64,000 bases of DNA from an uncultured Gemmiger sp. (GCA_947631565.1 CANRLV010000003.1:1-64000), one strand, 5' to 3'. Positions 31,554 to 40,871 are shown, numbered from the stretch's first letter. Notes: a model not told the origin generated them from the letters alone. A program made the numbers and translations.

Positions 31554-32104
31554 AGGCCGACACCCTCCTTTTGGTAGAGTTCCCGAAGCTCGGCGAGGGC
31601 CCGGTAATAGCGCATCTTGACAGTGGCCTCCTTCATGCCCAGCAGTTTGGCGATTTGAGCAAAGGGCATATCCAGCTCGATGCGGCAGAGCAGGATGCGG
31701 CGCGTCTCGGGCGCAAAGGTCTTGAGCCTCTCGGCCGCCTGCGCGGCCAGCAGCCGCGCCTCGGCCGCCTCGCCGGCCGAGACTTCGGCGGCGAGCTCGG
31801 GCAGGTCGTATTCCCCGCCGTCGTCGTCCATCCCGCGCAGCGGCACCATGCACTGCAGCCTGGCCTTGAGACCGTACCACTCGCCCAGCTTATGGCGGGC
31901 GACGCGGCGCACGAAGCCGACCGGGTTGGTAAAATAGTCGGTCCCGTGGGTGAGGATGGCGGCGTAGACGTCGGTGTAGATATCCTGCATGAGGTCGGGG
32001 ATGCGGTCGGCGTCGGCGCAGCCGCGCGTGACAAGGCGCAGCGTGGCGCGGTAGGTCTCGTCATACAGGGCTTCAAAAAACGGGATGGGGTCCTGTGCGC
32101 GCAA
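31550..32104 (-). CDS. ECF-like sigma factor, paralog 2
   Basis: 184 residues, closely similar to the protein at 29681 (shared P-I-P-F-F-E, L-V-T-R-G-C-A-D, G-L-K-A-R-L-Q and Y-D-L-P-E-L-A). Region 2 is around D-L-M-Q-D-I-Y-T-D-V-Y, region 4 around M-P-F-A-Q-I-A-K-L-L-G-M-K-E-A-T-V-K. The start is taken as TTG (32102-32104) by homology with paralog 1 and because the longer frame starts upstream of the putative promoter. GAAGGA lies 12 bases before the TTG. Two such modules side by side point to a recent duplication with possible separate signals. Confidence 0.85.
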   Translation of the reverse strand: MRAQDPIPFFEALYDETYRATLRLVTRGCADADRIPDLMQDIYTDVYAAILTHGTDYFTNPVGFVRRVARHKLGEWYGLKARLQCMVPLRGMDDDGGEYDLPELAAEVSAGEAAEARLLAAQAAERLKTFAPETRRILLCRIELDMPFAQIAKLLGMKEATVKMRYYRALAELRELYQKEGVGL

Positions 32105-32127
32105 GGTAGCATCACATCCTTCACCGC

Positions 32128-32154
32128 TACAGTGCCGCGGCCGGGCGAAAAAGT
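32128..32154 (-). promoter_or_regulatory. Putative ECF-type promoter of sigma paralog 2
   Basis: On the minus strand ACTTTTT (32148-32154) and CACTGTA (32128-32134), start to start 20 bases, then GCGGTGAAGGATGTGATGC as in paralog 1. The match to 30270-30296 in both blocks and the leader, but not in the spacer, suggests selection. Confidence 0.65.
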
Positions 32155-32174
32155 AACACAAAATCCCGCAAAAA

Positions 32175-32206
32175 CAAAAAAGCCTTCCCCCCGGCGGGGG
32201 AAAGCC
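32175..32206 (-). terminator. Terminator of the dcw cluster
   Basis: On the minus strand GCTTTCCCCC pairs with GGGGGAAGGC (one G-T pair), followed by six T. It lies four bases after the ftsQ stop and ends the mraZ-to-ftsQ transcript. Confidence 0.85.
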
Positions 32207-32209
32207 TTT

Positions 32210-33304
32210 TCACGCTTCCGGCTCGGCGCTCTCGGGCGTGGCGGGCGGCGGGGTCGGCGTCGGGGTGGGAGTGTCGGGGCGCAGGTAGGCCCAGATCTCG
32301 CCGTCCGAACGCTGGTACGAGACATCCAGCACGCCGCGGTCGGTGGCGCCAAGGCCCTGCCCCTCAACGTCCAGAATGGTCGTGCCGGCCAGCTTGAGCT
32401 TGTCGGCCAGGTTGTGCACGGTGCCCACGATGACCGTCAGGCGGTCCTCATAGCGGAAGGAGATCTCGCTGATGTCTGCCACCGAGATGCCGGTGGTGCC
32501 CGCCAGCAGGCCGGCCGCGTCAAGCCCCTCGACCAGCTGGCGCAGCGCGTCGTTGGCGTCGACGTCGCCGGGGCCGGGCGTGGGGGCCGCCGTGGGGAAG
32601 AGCACGATGCCGTCCACGGTCTCGGGCTCGGCCGGCGCATTGAGCGAGTTGTAGGTCTCGAGCTTCAAGGTCTGCCCCGGCACGCTGGGCATGATGGCGG
32701 GCAGCGCCGCCTCCAGCTCGATGAGTCCCTCAGGGAAGTCGTCGGCCGTGCGCAGCAGCTTGCGCTGGTCGCTCAGGACCAGCCAGCCCACCGGCAGCGC
32801 CACGGCAAAGCGCTCGGTGGCGGGGCGCACGCGCACCACCACGGTGCCGGGCATGGCGGTGCGCACCTCGACCTCGTCAAGGTACGGCAGCTGGGCGGCC
32901 AGCTGGGCACTTTTGTCGGCGGTGGAAAAGCCGAACAGGCTGTCCCCTTTGGCGATGCCCAGCAGCTCGAGCACCTGCTGCTCGGTATAGATGCCGAGGT
33001 CGGCGGGAAGGTTGCCGTCCATATCGGTGATGCGGAAAGCCGTCACTTTGAACAGCAGATTGACCGAGAGGATGACGCCCAGCGCCAGCATGGCCAGCAC
33101 CAGCACGATGCCCAGAACGGTGCGGTTGCGGCGCTGGCGGCGGCGCTCGGCGGCCGTCACGCGGCGGCCGACGGACCCGGCCGCGTAGCCGGGGCGCTGG
33201 GGATTGGGCTGCGCGCGGCGGGGCGGCTGCCGGCGCGGCTGGGGGCTGCCGCCCCCGGAGACAGAACGGGAGGCCGCCCTGCGGCTGCGCGAGTCGCGGT
33301 CCAT
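32210..33304 (-). CDS. ftsQ: Cell division protein FtsQ/DivIB
   Basis: 364-residue bitopic division protein. The first 60 residues are basic and disordered (many Arg, Pro, Gln), then one membrane segment (about 62-84, V-L-G-I-V-L-V-L-A-M-L-A-L-G-V-I-L), then a POTRA domain (F-K-V-T-A-F-R-I-T-D..., about 85-155) and the beta domain. The C-terminus is a Pro/Thr-rich tail with T-P-T-P-T-P-T-P. It bridges FtsL/FtsB-type proteins and the septal synthase complex. Last gene of the dcw cluster, after murG. Confidence 0.9.
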   Translation of the reverse strand: MDRDSRSRRAASRSVSGGGSPQPRRQPPRRAQPNPQRPGYAAGSVGRRVTAAERRRQRRNRTVLGIVLVLAMLALGVILSVNLLFKVTAFRITDMDGNLPADLGIYTEQQVLELLGIAKGDSLFGFSTADKSAQLAAQLPYLDEVEVRTAMPGTVVVRVRPATERFAVALPVGWLVLSDQRKLLRTADDFPEGLIELEAALPAIMPSVPGQTLKLETYNSLNAPAEPETVDGIVLFPTAAPTPGPGDVDANDALRQLVEGLDAAGLLAGTTGISVADISEISFRYEDRLTVIVGTVHNLADKLKLAGTTILDVEGQGLGATDRGVLDVSYQRSDGEIWAYLRPDTPTPTPTPPPATPESAEPEA

Positions 33305-33344
33305 AGGCGTGCCTCCTTTTTTGGGGTCGGTTTTGGGGCCGGGC

Positions 33345-34466
33345 TCAGCCGGCCAGCTCCAGCAGCTTTTGCGTGATAATGTCCAGGCTGTGCAGGTTGC
33401 CCAGCGTTTTGGCGTTTTGGCCCATCGCGGCCAGCTTGCCGGGCGCCTGCAGCAGACCCTGCACAGCCTCGATGAGCTTTTGCCCGGTCAGGTCCTTCTC
33501 CTCAAACACGAGGGCCGCGCCGGCGTTCTGCAGCTCCAGCGCGTTGTAGTACTGGTGGTTTTCGGCCACGTTGGGGCTGGGGATGAGGACGGACGCGCGG
33601 CCCATCGCCTCCAGCTCGGCCAGCGTCAGCGCGCCGGAACGGGCGATGACGAGGTCGGCGGCGGCCAGCAGCCGCGGCATATCGTCGATATACTCCCGCA
33701 CGACCAGATCGTCGCCGGGGGCAAAGCCGTATTTTTGTTCGAGGTCCTTGAACAGCTGCACCCCGCGGCTGCCGGTGGCGTGCAGGTGCAGGATGGGCAG
33801 GCCGCTTTTTGCCTCCCACGCGCAGAGCTCGGCCACGACCTGATTGATGCGCTCGGCGCCCAGGCTGCCGCCAAAGCTGACGATGACGGTGCGGGCCCCC
33901 GCATTCAATTCTTTGCGGGCGGCCTCCCGCTTTTGGGCCCACGCGCGTATCTCCGGGCGCACCGGGTTGCCGGTGACGGTGGTCTTTTCGGGCGCGCCGA
34001 GCTTTTCGACCGCCGCCGCGCTGGCCGAGAAGATCAGGTCCACGTCCTTCGCGAGCAGCTTGTTGGTCACACCCGGGAAGGCGTTCTGCTCCTGGATGGC
34101 GGTGCGGATGCCGGCCCTGGCGGCGGCGCGCACCACCGGCCCGCTGACGTAGCCGCCGCAGCCGATGACCAGGTCGGGCTCTACTTCTTTTAAAATCGCT
34201 TTGGTGCGCGGGCCGGACAGGGCCAGGTGCCACACGGCGATGAGGTTGCGGCCGATGTTTTCAAGGCTCAGGTGCCGCTGGAAGCCGTTGATCTCGATGT
34301 TGTGGAAAGGATACCCGGCCTTGGTGACAAGGCCGTATTCCATGCCCTTTTTACGCCCGGCAAAATGGATCTCGGCCTGCGGGCAGGCTGTTTTTAAGGC
34401 GCCGGCAATCGCCAGCGCCGGGTTGATGTGGCCGGCGGTGCCGCCGGCGGCGATCAGAACACGCAT
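33345..34466 (-). CDS. murG: UDP-GlcNAc:lipid I N-acetylglucosaminyltransferase
   Basis: 373-residue membrane-associated glycosyltransferase (GT-B fold) that makes lipid II. N-terminal glycine-rich loop A-G-G-T-A-G-H-I-N-P (7-16) with the catalytic His, second loop G-C-G-G-Y-V-S-G-P near 103-111, V-S-F-G-G-S-L-G-A in the C-terminal half, and A-R-S-G-A-L-T-L-A-E-L with the UDP-GlcNAc-binding pattern, then P-S-P-N-V-A-E-N-H-Q. Between ftsW and ftsQ in the dcw operon. Confidence 0.96.
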   Translation of the reverse strand: MRVLIAAGGTAGHINPALAIAGALKTACPQAEIHFAGRKKGMEYGLVTKAGYPFHNIEINGFQRHLSLENIGRNLIAVWHLALSGPRTKAILKEVEPDLVIGCGGYVSGPVVRAAARAGIRTAIQEQNAFPGVTNKLLAKDVDLIFSASAAAVEKLGAPEKTTVTGNPVRPEIRAWAQKREAARKELNAGARTVIVSFGGSLGAERINQVVAELCAWEAKSGLPILHLHATGSRGVQLFKDLEQKYGFAPGDDLVVREYIDDMPRLLAAADLVIARSGALTLAELEAMGRASVLIPSPNVAENHQYYNALELQNAGAALVFEEKDLTGQKLIEAVQGLLQAPGKLAAMGQNAKTLGNLHSLDIITQKLLELAG

Positions 34467-34484
34467 CCAAAGCCTCCAAAAACG

Positions 34485-35750
34485 TTAGTTCACCGCGCGG
34501 CGGGTGTAGACGGGCCGGCGCTGGGCGCTGCGGGCCGCCTTTTCCTGCCGGGCGATGCGGGCGTTGCCCGCCCGCGATATGCTGAGCAGCACCCCCATCT
34601 CGGCCAGCAGCAGCAAAAGGCTGGTGCCGCCGGCCGAGAAGAACGGCAGGCTGATACCGGTGTTGGGGGTGGCGCCGGTGACGGTGCCGATGTGGAAAAA
34701 GATCTGCCACGACACCTGCGCCGTGATGCCGATGGCCACCATGCTGCCGAAGTAATCCGGCGCGCGCAGGGCGATCATGATGCCCTGCACGATGAACAGC
34801 GCGAACAGCAGCATACAGATGACCGCGCCGATAAAGCCCAGCTCCTCGCACAGGACCGAGAAGATGAAATCATTGACGGATTCCGGCAGCCACTGGTGCT
34901 TCTGGCGGCTGTTGCCAAGGCCCAGCCCCGTCAGCCCGCCGGAGGCGATGGAATACACGCTCTGCTGCATCTGCCAGCCCAGCTTGGAGGTATCGGTGGC
35001 GAACAGGCCCCAGCTGCTCATGCGTTCGTTGGCCCAGGTGTTGTTCTCGTTGGTCAAAAACATCCAGCCGCCGACGAGCAGCGTGGGCACCACGAAGGCC
35101 ATCCAGCCCAGGCCGCAGCCGCCGCACACCAGCATGGTGAAGACGATGGCCGCGATGAGCACCATCGCCGAGTGGTGCGGCTCCAGCGCCAGCAGCAGCA
35201 TATACACGCCCAGCGGCAGCAGCGGCAGCAGGATGCCGTGGCGCAGTGTACTGCGCTTGTCATAGTGGGTAGCGGTGTAGGTGGCCACGCACAGCACCGA
35301 CGAGAACTTGGCGATCTCAGACGGCTGCACGGTGACGGACCCGAACAGAAAGATCCAGCGGTGGGCGTTGTTGTAGCTCTCGCTGAACAGGGCCCAGATC
35401 AGCATCAGGATGGTGAGCAGGTAAAGCGGCCAGTGCGCAAACTGCAAGGCGCGGTAGTTGACGAAGGAGATGGCATACATCAGCACCAGCCCGATGACCG
35501 CCACCGCCACCTGCGGGCGGATGTACTGGTAGAGGTCCCCGGTCTTGGCGTAGCCGGTGGAATAGCTGGCCGAGAACAGCACCACCAGCCCGTAGACCAG
35601 CAGCACGACCAGCGTGGTCACGAACCCGCGCGAGACGCGGCCGCGGTCCTGCCGGGGCAGCGCGATGTTGCCGAGGAAGCGGAAGATGTTGGCAAAAAAC
35701 ACGTCGTACAGCAGGCCCAGGATCGGCCCGAACACGCTGCCAGCGGACAT
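34485..35750 (-). CDS. ftsW: FtsW/SpoVE-type lipid II polymerase (SEDS)
   Basis: 421-residue SEDS-family membrane protein with about ten membrane segments that polymerises glycan strands at the septum together with the PBP encoded upstream. Seen: L-F-S-A-S-Y near the N-terminus, H-R-W-I-F-L-F-G-S-V-T-V-Q-P-S-E-I-A-K-F, the E-E-L-G-F-I-G-A loop, and the C-terminal G-I-S-L-P-F-F-S-A-G-G-T-S. The N-terminus carries about 35 residues before the first core segment. It could be the division or the spore-cortex paralog; dcw location favours FtsW. Confidence 0.93.
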   Translation of the reverse strand: MSAGSVFGPILGLLYDVFFANIFRFLGNIALPRQDRGRVSRGFVTTLVVLLVYGLVVLFSASYSTGYAKTGDLYQYIRPQVAVAVIGLVLMYAISFVNYRALQFAHWPLYLLTILMLIWALFSESYNNAHRWIFLFGSVTVQPSEIAKFSSVLCVATYTATHYDKRSTLRHGILLPLLPLGVYMLLLALEPHHSAMVLIAAIVFTMLVCGGCGLGWMAFVVPTLLVGGWMFLTNENNTWANERMSSWGLFATDTSKLGWQMQQSVYSIASGGLTGLGLGNSRQKHQWLPESVNDFIFSVLCEELGFIGAVICMLLFALFIVQGIMIALRAPDYFGSMVAIGITAQVSWQIFFHIGTVTGATPNTGISLPFFSAGGTSLLLLLAEMGVLLSISRAGNARIARQEKAARSAQRRPVYTRRAVN

Positions 35751-35783
35751 CGCTGCCCCTCCCCTCTTTTAGAACGGCTGCCG

Positions 35784-36797
35784 TTAAACCAGATAGACGT
35801 ACAAAATGCCCAGCACCACGCCGACGGCGGCCAGCAGGCTGAAAAAGCCGTCGATCTTTGCCTCGCGCCAGCCGCGCATCTCAAAGGCGTGGTGGATGGG
35901 CGTCATTTTAAAGATGCGCTTGCCGTGGGTCAGCTTGAAGTAGGTGCGCTGGATGACCACGGTCATGGCGTCCCAGATATAGACGATGCCGAAGAACAGC
36001 ACCAGCTCGGGGCGGCCGAGGGCGAAAGCCAGCCCGGCCACCATGCCGCCCAGAAACATACTGCCGGTGTCGCCCATAAAGACCTTGGCCGGGTAGAAGT
36101 TCCACACGAGGAACCCGGCGCAGCCGCCGGCCACGGCGGTGGCCAGCACCGCGATGTGGTAGTAGGAAAGCAGGCTGGCCGCCAGCAGGTAGCCGAGCAT
36201 CGAGACAAAGGTCACGCAGGAGCACAACCCGTCCAGCCCGTCGGTCAGATTGACGGCGTTGACCAGGAACACCAGCCCGAAAAAGGCGATGGGATAGTAC
36301 AAAAGCCCCAGGTCCACCATACCGAAAACGGGCAGCAGGATGAGCGTGCTGTCCATGCCCAGCGTGTGCAAAGCGTACAGGAAAGCGCCGGTGATGGCGA
36401 ACTGGAGGATGAATTTCTGGCCCTCGGTCAGGCCCTCGTTGTGGTGCTTGAAGACCTTGATGGCGTCGTCGACAAAGCCCATGGCGCCGTTGGCGGCGGC
36501 GAACACCAGCACCAGCAGCGTGATGTTCAGTTCCCGCCGGCCCAACAGCTCCGGCGCAAAGCGTTGGAAGGCAAGGTACACAAGGCCCACCGCGGCCAGG
36601 ATGCCGAAGATAAAGCACAGCCCGCCCATGGTGGGCGTGCCGCTTTTTTTGCTGTGCCAGGTGGGGCCATCCTCACGGATGGACTGGCCGAAATGCAGCC
36701 GGCGCAGGGCCGGCACCGCCACACAGCCCGAGACCGCCGTGACCAGAAAGCTGCCCAACGCGGCGGCGATCAACATCCTGGAGACGATCATCCCCAT
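35784..36797 (-). CDS. mraY: Phospho-MurNAc-pentapeptide transferase
   Basis: 337-residue integral membrane enzyme that transfers phospho-MurNAc-pentapeptide to undecaprenyl phosphate, making lipid I. Diagnostic motifs: S-G-T-P-T-M-G-G near residue 48-55, F-V-D-D-A-I-K-V (Asp-Asp pair), N-L-T-D-G-L-D-G-L, F-Y-P-A-K-V-F-M-G-D-T-G-S-M and a late H-H-A-F-E. Length is typical. Between murF and ftsW. Confidence 0.97.
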   Translation of the reverse strand: MGMIVSRMLIAAALGSFLVTAVSGCVAVPALRRLHFGQSIREDGPTWHSKKSGTPTMGGLCFIFGILAAVGLVYLAFQRFAPELLGRRELNITLLVLVFAAANGAMGFVDDAIKVFKHHNEGLTEGQKFILQFAITGAFLYALHTLGMDSTLILLPVFGMVDLGLLYYPIAFFGLVFLVNAVNLTDGLDGLCSCVTFVSMLGYLLAASLLSYYHIAVLATAVAGGCAGFLVWNFYPAKVFMGDTGSMFLGGMVAGLAFALGRPELVLFFGIVYIWDAMTVVIQRTYFKLTHGKRIFKMTPIHHAFEMRGWREAKIDGFFSLLAAVGVVLGILYVYLV

Positions 36798-36820
36798 ACC
36801 CTACTTCACCCTCCAAACGG

Positions 36821-38185
36821 TCAGTGGGCGCTGTAGTACTCCTTCAGCGCCTGCTCAAGGCCGACCGCGTGGCTGGCCTTGGCGAGCAGCACGTCGCCGG
36901 GGCGCAGATGCTGCTGTAAACAGTTTACCACGTCCTTGGCCGTTTGGCAATGCAAAGTTGCAACGCCCCTGGCCTGCGCCGCGCGGCCGATGCCCCTGGC
37001 CAGCTCGCCGCAGGTGATGAGCAGGTCGACGCCGGTCTCGGCGGCCTGCTCCCCCACCGCGGTGTGGGCGCTCTCGCTCACGCTGCCCAGCTCCAGCATA
37101 TCGCCCAGCAGGGCGACATGGCGCTTTTCGGGACGCTTTTGCAGCACCGCCAGCGCCGCGCGCATACTTTCGGGGGCGGCGTTGTAGCAGTCCTCGATGA
37201 CGGTGATGCCGCCATGGACCACCGCGTGCTGGCGCATACCGCTGGGCACATAGTTTGCCAGCGCGGCGGCGGCGCGCACCGGGTCAAGGCCCAGCCGGGT
37301 AGCGGCCGCATAGGCGGCCAGCGCGTCGCGCACGGTGTGCACGCCGGCGGTGGGGATGGTCACGGCCGGCAGGCGGCCGTACTGTGCGTCCAGCAGCGTG
37401 AAGGTAGTGCCGTCTGTGCCCTGCTCGATGTTGACGGCGCGCACGTCGGCCGCCGTGTTGTTCGCGTCGGCCGAGAACCACACCGGGCGCAGCCGCCCCG
37501 GCAGGTTGGCCGCGGGCAGCAGGTCATTGTCGGCGTTCAGCACCAGCGGCGCCTCGTCCGGCAGGCCGGCGCAGATCTCCAGCTTTGCCTTCAGTATATT
37601 CTCGCGCGTGCCGAGGCTCTCCAGATGCGAGGACCCCACCGTGGTGATGATGCCGGCCGAGGGGCGCACCGCGCGGGACAGGCGCTCGATCTCGCCCGGG
37701 GCGCTCATACCCATCTCGAGCACGGCGTACTCGTGCGTGGGCTCGAGCTCGAACAGCGTCCAGGAAAGCCCCAGGTCATTGTTGTGGTTGGCCGCGCTGC
37801 GCAGCGTGTTGCCGAAGGCCGAGAGCACCGCGTAGCAGAAATCCTTGGTGGTGGTCTTGCCCACGCTGCCGGTCACGCCGACCACCAGCGGATTGAACAG
37901 CATACGGTAGTTGGCCGCCATGCGCAGGATGGCCAGGTAGGAATCCGGCACGAGGACAATGCGCGCCTCGGGCACGCCCGCGACCGGATGATTGGCCACG
38001 ATGTACCCCGCCCCGGCGGCATAGGCCCCGGCGGCATAGTCGTGGCCGTCAAAGTGTTCGCCGGCAAAGCAGACGAAGACGCAGCCGGGGATGACCTTCC
38101 GGCTGTCGGTGACGACGGCGGTGACGGGCTCGTTGCCGGCCAGGGCCAGCCCGGCCAGCAGTTCATTGGCGCGCATGGGTCGCAT
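36821..38185 (-). CDS. murF: UDP-MurNAc-tripeptide D-Ala-D-Ala ligase
   Basis: 454-residue ATP-dependent Mur ligase that adds D-Ala-D-Ala to the cytoplasmic precursor. Motifs: P-loop V-T-G-S-V-G-K-T-T-T-K near residue 105-115, A-V-L-E-M-G-M-S-A-P-G-E-I, N-A-D-N-D-L-L, and I-E-D-C-Y-N-A-A-P-E-S-M. The first of two close ATGs (38185) is chosen because GGAGAG lies seven bases upstream. murE and murD, commonly in dcw clusters, are not present here. Confidence 0.96.
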   Translation of the reverse strand: MRPMRANELLAGLALAGNEPVTAVVTDSRKVIPGCVFVCFAGEHFDGHDYAAGAYAAGAGYIVANHPVAGVPEARIVLVPDSYLAILRMAANYRMLFNPLVVGVTGSVGKTTTKDFCYAVLSAFGNTLRSAANHNNDLGLSWTLFELEPTHEYAVLEMGMSAPGEIERLSRAVRPSAGIITTVGSSHLESLGTRENILKAKLEICAGLPDEAPLVLNADNDLLPAANLPGRLRPVWFSADANNTAADVRAVNIEQGTDGTTFTLLDAQYGRLPAVTIPTAGVHTVRDALAAYAAATRLGLDPVRAAAALANYVPSGMRQHAVVHGGITVIEDCYNAAPESMRAALAVLQKRPEKRHVALLGDMLELGSVSESAHTAVGEQAAETGVDLLITCGELARGIGRAAQARGVATLHCQTAKDVVNCLQQHLRPGDVLLAKASHAVGLEQALKEYYSAH

Positions 38186-38236
38186 AGGTCTTCTCTCCTT
38201 ACGATATCAGGTTCTGCCGCCCCTTGGCGGGGCGCA

Positions 38237-40723
38237 TCATGCCTGCGGTTCTGGTTCCGGTTCCGGCTCCGGCTCGGGCACGCCGCGGTCGGTGGTCAGG
38301 GTGACGACGGTGCCCATCTCGACGGTGGTGTCGGGGGCGGTGTCCTGCTCGACCACGCGGCCGGCCGCGTCCCCCACCAGCTGCACGTTGACGCCGGCCG
38401 AACGGAGCATCTGCACCGCAAAGGTGCCGGTCTTGCCGATGGCGTCCGGCACGATGGTGCTCTGGCCGGCCGTGGCCTCGGTGTACAGGTAGACGGTGGA
38501 GCCGGCCGGGACCGTCATGCCGCCGTAGGGGTACTGGTAGGTGATGGGGCCGGTGGGGCCGATGACCTGGTGGGACAGCCCGATCCGGTTCAGGTTGACC
38601 TGGGCGGTGGCCCAGTCGGTGCCGACGGTGTTCTGCACCTTGACGGTGCCGCTGGGGGCGTACTCGGCCGCCTGCTCGATGCCTAGATAGGGCGCGACCT
38701 CGCTGATGATGTTGCCGACCACCGGCACCATGATGTCGGAGGCGAGTTCCGAGTTGCCGCGCGGGTCGTCGAGCATGACGAAGACCAGCAGCTCGGGGTC
38801 GTTCATCGGCAGCACGCCGACGAAGCTCATCGCGTAGCGGTAGGTGTCGCTCCATTTTTTGGAGTTGGCAAGCTGCTCGGCCGTGCCGGACTTTCCGCCG
38901 ATGCGGTAACCGGCCACATAGGCCTTACGGCAGGAATGGTAGGCGGTGTCGTTGGGGTCGCCGTGGCCGACGTTGTTCTCCATCATGTCGCGCAGCTGGG
39001 CGCTGACCTCCTCCGAGATGACCTGGCGGCGGATGTCGGTGCCGGCCTTTTGGATGATGTTGCCCGCCTGGTCGGTGACGGAATCGACGACATAGGGCGT
39101 GACCAGATACCCGCCGTTGACCACCGCCGCCACCGCCGTGGCCATCTGCATCGGCGTGATGGCCATGTTCTGGCCGAAGGTCGCCGAGAGCAGGTTGGTC
39201 TCGACCTGCTCCATCGCGGCCTGGTCGTGGTAGATCATCCAGCGCGTCTCGTTGGGCAGGTCGATGCCGGTCGGCTCGGTGAAGCCGAACGCGTCGAAAT
39301 AGTCAAAAAAGGTCTTGGGGCTGATGAATTTGCCCAGCTGGGCAAAGTAGATGTTGCAGCTGTTGTTGAGCGCGGTGCCCATGTCCTGCAAGCCGTGGGC
39401 GGCGCCCTGCGCGCAGGTGTAGGTGTGCTCCCACGCGGTGCCGCCGTTGACGGTGTAGGCGCCGCCGCAGGTAAAGCTCTGGTCGCGGGTGGCAAGGCCG
39501 GAATCCAGCGAAGCCGAGGCCGTGATGAGCTTGAACACCGAGCCGGGGTAGTACAGCTCGGTCAGGTTCTTGTTCTTCCACTGCGCCTCGCGCATCATGC
39601 CCTGCACGGTGGAATACTCGTCCTCATCGATCAGGCCGTCGGCCACGATGTCGGCGACCTCGTCCTCGCCCAGGCGGCTGCGCAGGGTGGCGGTGGTGCC
39701 GGCGTCCAGCGTGCCGCCCTCCAAAATGCCGCGCAGCTCCTCGTCATAGATGGTGTAGGGGTCGTTGGGGTCGAACTGGTTGAGCGTGGCCATGGCCTTG
39801 ATGGCGCCGGTCTTGACCTCCATCACGATGACGCAGCCGCGGTTCTGGACGTTGTTTACCTCGATGGCGCCGGCCAGATAGCGCTCGGCGATCTCCTGCA
39901 CGTTCTCGTCGATGGTCAGGTGCAGGTCATAGCCGTCGATGGCGGGGAAGGTCTCGGTGTCGGAGCCTTCGAGCTCGTAGCCGTTGGCGCTGGTCGTGCC
40001 GACCATGCGCCCCGGTGTACCGGACAGCAGCTCGTCGTAGGATTTTTCCAGCCCGTAAAAGCCCTGCCCGTCGTTGTTCAAAAAGCCGATGACCGAGGAC
40101 AAAAACGCCCCGTACGGGTAACTGCGCGAGGAGTTCTGTTCCCGGTAGAGCAGCAGCACGCGGTCGCCCTTCTGCGGGGTGCCGTCGCGCTCGGCCAGAA
40201 TGTTGCCGTCCGCGTCGCGCTTGGGCACGCAGAAGCCGCGCGCGTACTCGAGCACGGCATCCGCCGTGGGCATATCGAGCCCGCGCGCCAGCACGCGGTA
40301 GCTGTAGCGCTGGCCCTCGGCGTTGGTGGCGTTCAGCGCCGCGAGCAGGCTGTCGGCGGTGACGGTCTCGTCATCGATGATGGCGGCGATGTGCTCGCAG
40401 CCCTCGCGCAGGTAGGCTTCGCCCTCCTCGGTGATGGCCGAGGGGTCGGCGACGATGTTCCACACCACGCTGCTCTTGGCCAGCAGCTTGCCGGTGGCAC
40501 CGTAGATGGCGCCGCGGGTGGCCGGCAGCACAGTGTCGGACAGCTGCTGCTGCACGGCTTCGGCGCGGTAGTCGGCGCCGTCGCGCAGCTGCAGGGCGTA
40601 GAGCTGGTAGAGCAGCAGCCCGAAGCCGAAAATCAGAAAAAACGCCACCAGCGCCAGCGTGCGGGCACGCATGGTGTTGTCGACCTGGGGCGTATTCTCA
40701 TGCCGGCGGGGGGTATGCTCCAT
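38237..40723 (-). CDS. ftsI: Class B penicillin-binding protein with two PASTA domains (FtsI/SpoVD type)
   Basis: 828-residue septal transpeptidase. One membrane anchor (about 22-45), PBP dimerisation domain, then the transpeptidase with S-V-F-K (Ser394), S-C-N (in N-N-S-C-N-I-Y-F) and K-S-G-T-A (about 611-615). Two C-terminal PASTA domains follow (about 690-750 and 755-815, each starting near V-P-x or V-K-V-Q-N and ending V-x-L-x-T). The protein ends in a P-E-P-E tail encoded by hexameric GGCTCC/GGTTCC repeats. PASTA domains occur in SpoVD and some PBP2x. It crosslinks peptidoglycan together with FtsW. Confidence 0.93.
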   Translation of the reverse strand: MEHTPRRHENTPQVDNTMRARTLALVAFFLIFGFGLLLYQLYALQLRDGADYRAEAVQQQLSDTVLPATRGAIYGATGKLLAKSSVVWNIVADPSAITEEGEAYLREGCEHIAAIIDDETVTADSLLAALNATNAEGQRYSYRVLARGLDMPTADAVLEYARGFCVPKRDADGNILAERDGTPQKGDRVLLLYREQNSSRSYPYGAFLSSVIGFLNNDGQGFYGLEKSYDELLSGTPGRMVGTTSANGYELEGSDTETFPAIDGYDLHLTIDENVQEIAERYLAGAIEVNNVQNRGCVIVMEVKTGAIKAMATLNQFDPNDPYTIYDEELRGILEGGTLDAGTTATLRSRLGEDEVADIVADGLIDEDEYSTVQGMMREAQWKNKNLTELYYPGSVFKLITASASLDSGLATRDQSFTCGGAYTVNGGTAWEHTYTCAQGAAHGLQDMGTALNNSCNIYFAQLGKFISPKTFFDYFDAFGFTEPTGIDLPNETRWMIYHDQAAMEQVETNLLSATFGQNMAITPMQMATAVAAVVNGGYLVTPYVVDSVTDQAGNIIQKAGTDIRRQVISEEVSAQLRDMMENNVGHGDPNDTAYHSCRKAYVAGYRIGGKSGTAEQLANSKKWSDTYRYAMSFVGVLPMNDPELLVFVMLDDPRGNSELASDIMVPVVGNIISEVAPYLGIEQAAEYAPSGTVKVQNTVGTDWATAQVNLNRIGLSHQVIGPTGPITYQYPYGGMTVPAGSTVYLYTEATAGQSTIVPDAIGKTGTFAVQMLRSAGVNVQLVGDAAGRVVEQDTAPDTTVEMGTVVTLTTDRGVPEPEPEPEPEPQA

Positions 40724-40871
40724 AAATGTGTTGGTCCTTTACATCCTGATTTGTATGCAGGGGGGCGGTTTTTTGTGCATCATGCCCCGCCCTTTTGCAC
40801 GCGCCGCCCGACCACAGCGGCCGGGCGGCAGGAAAAGCGAAGTACGCGCCGCCCCCGAGCGGGCGCGGCGG

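Noticed and set aside
34428-36836. Roughly 800-codon plus-strand frame opposite murG, ftsW and mraY
   Set aside because: Antisense shadow with His/Gln/Arg-rich composition; no ribosome binding site logic and the opposite strand encodes complete enzymes.
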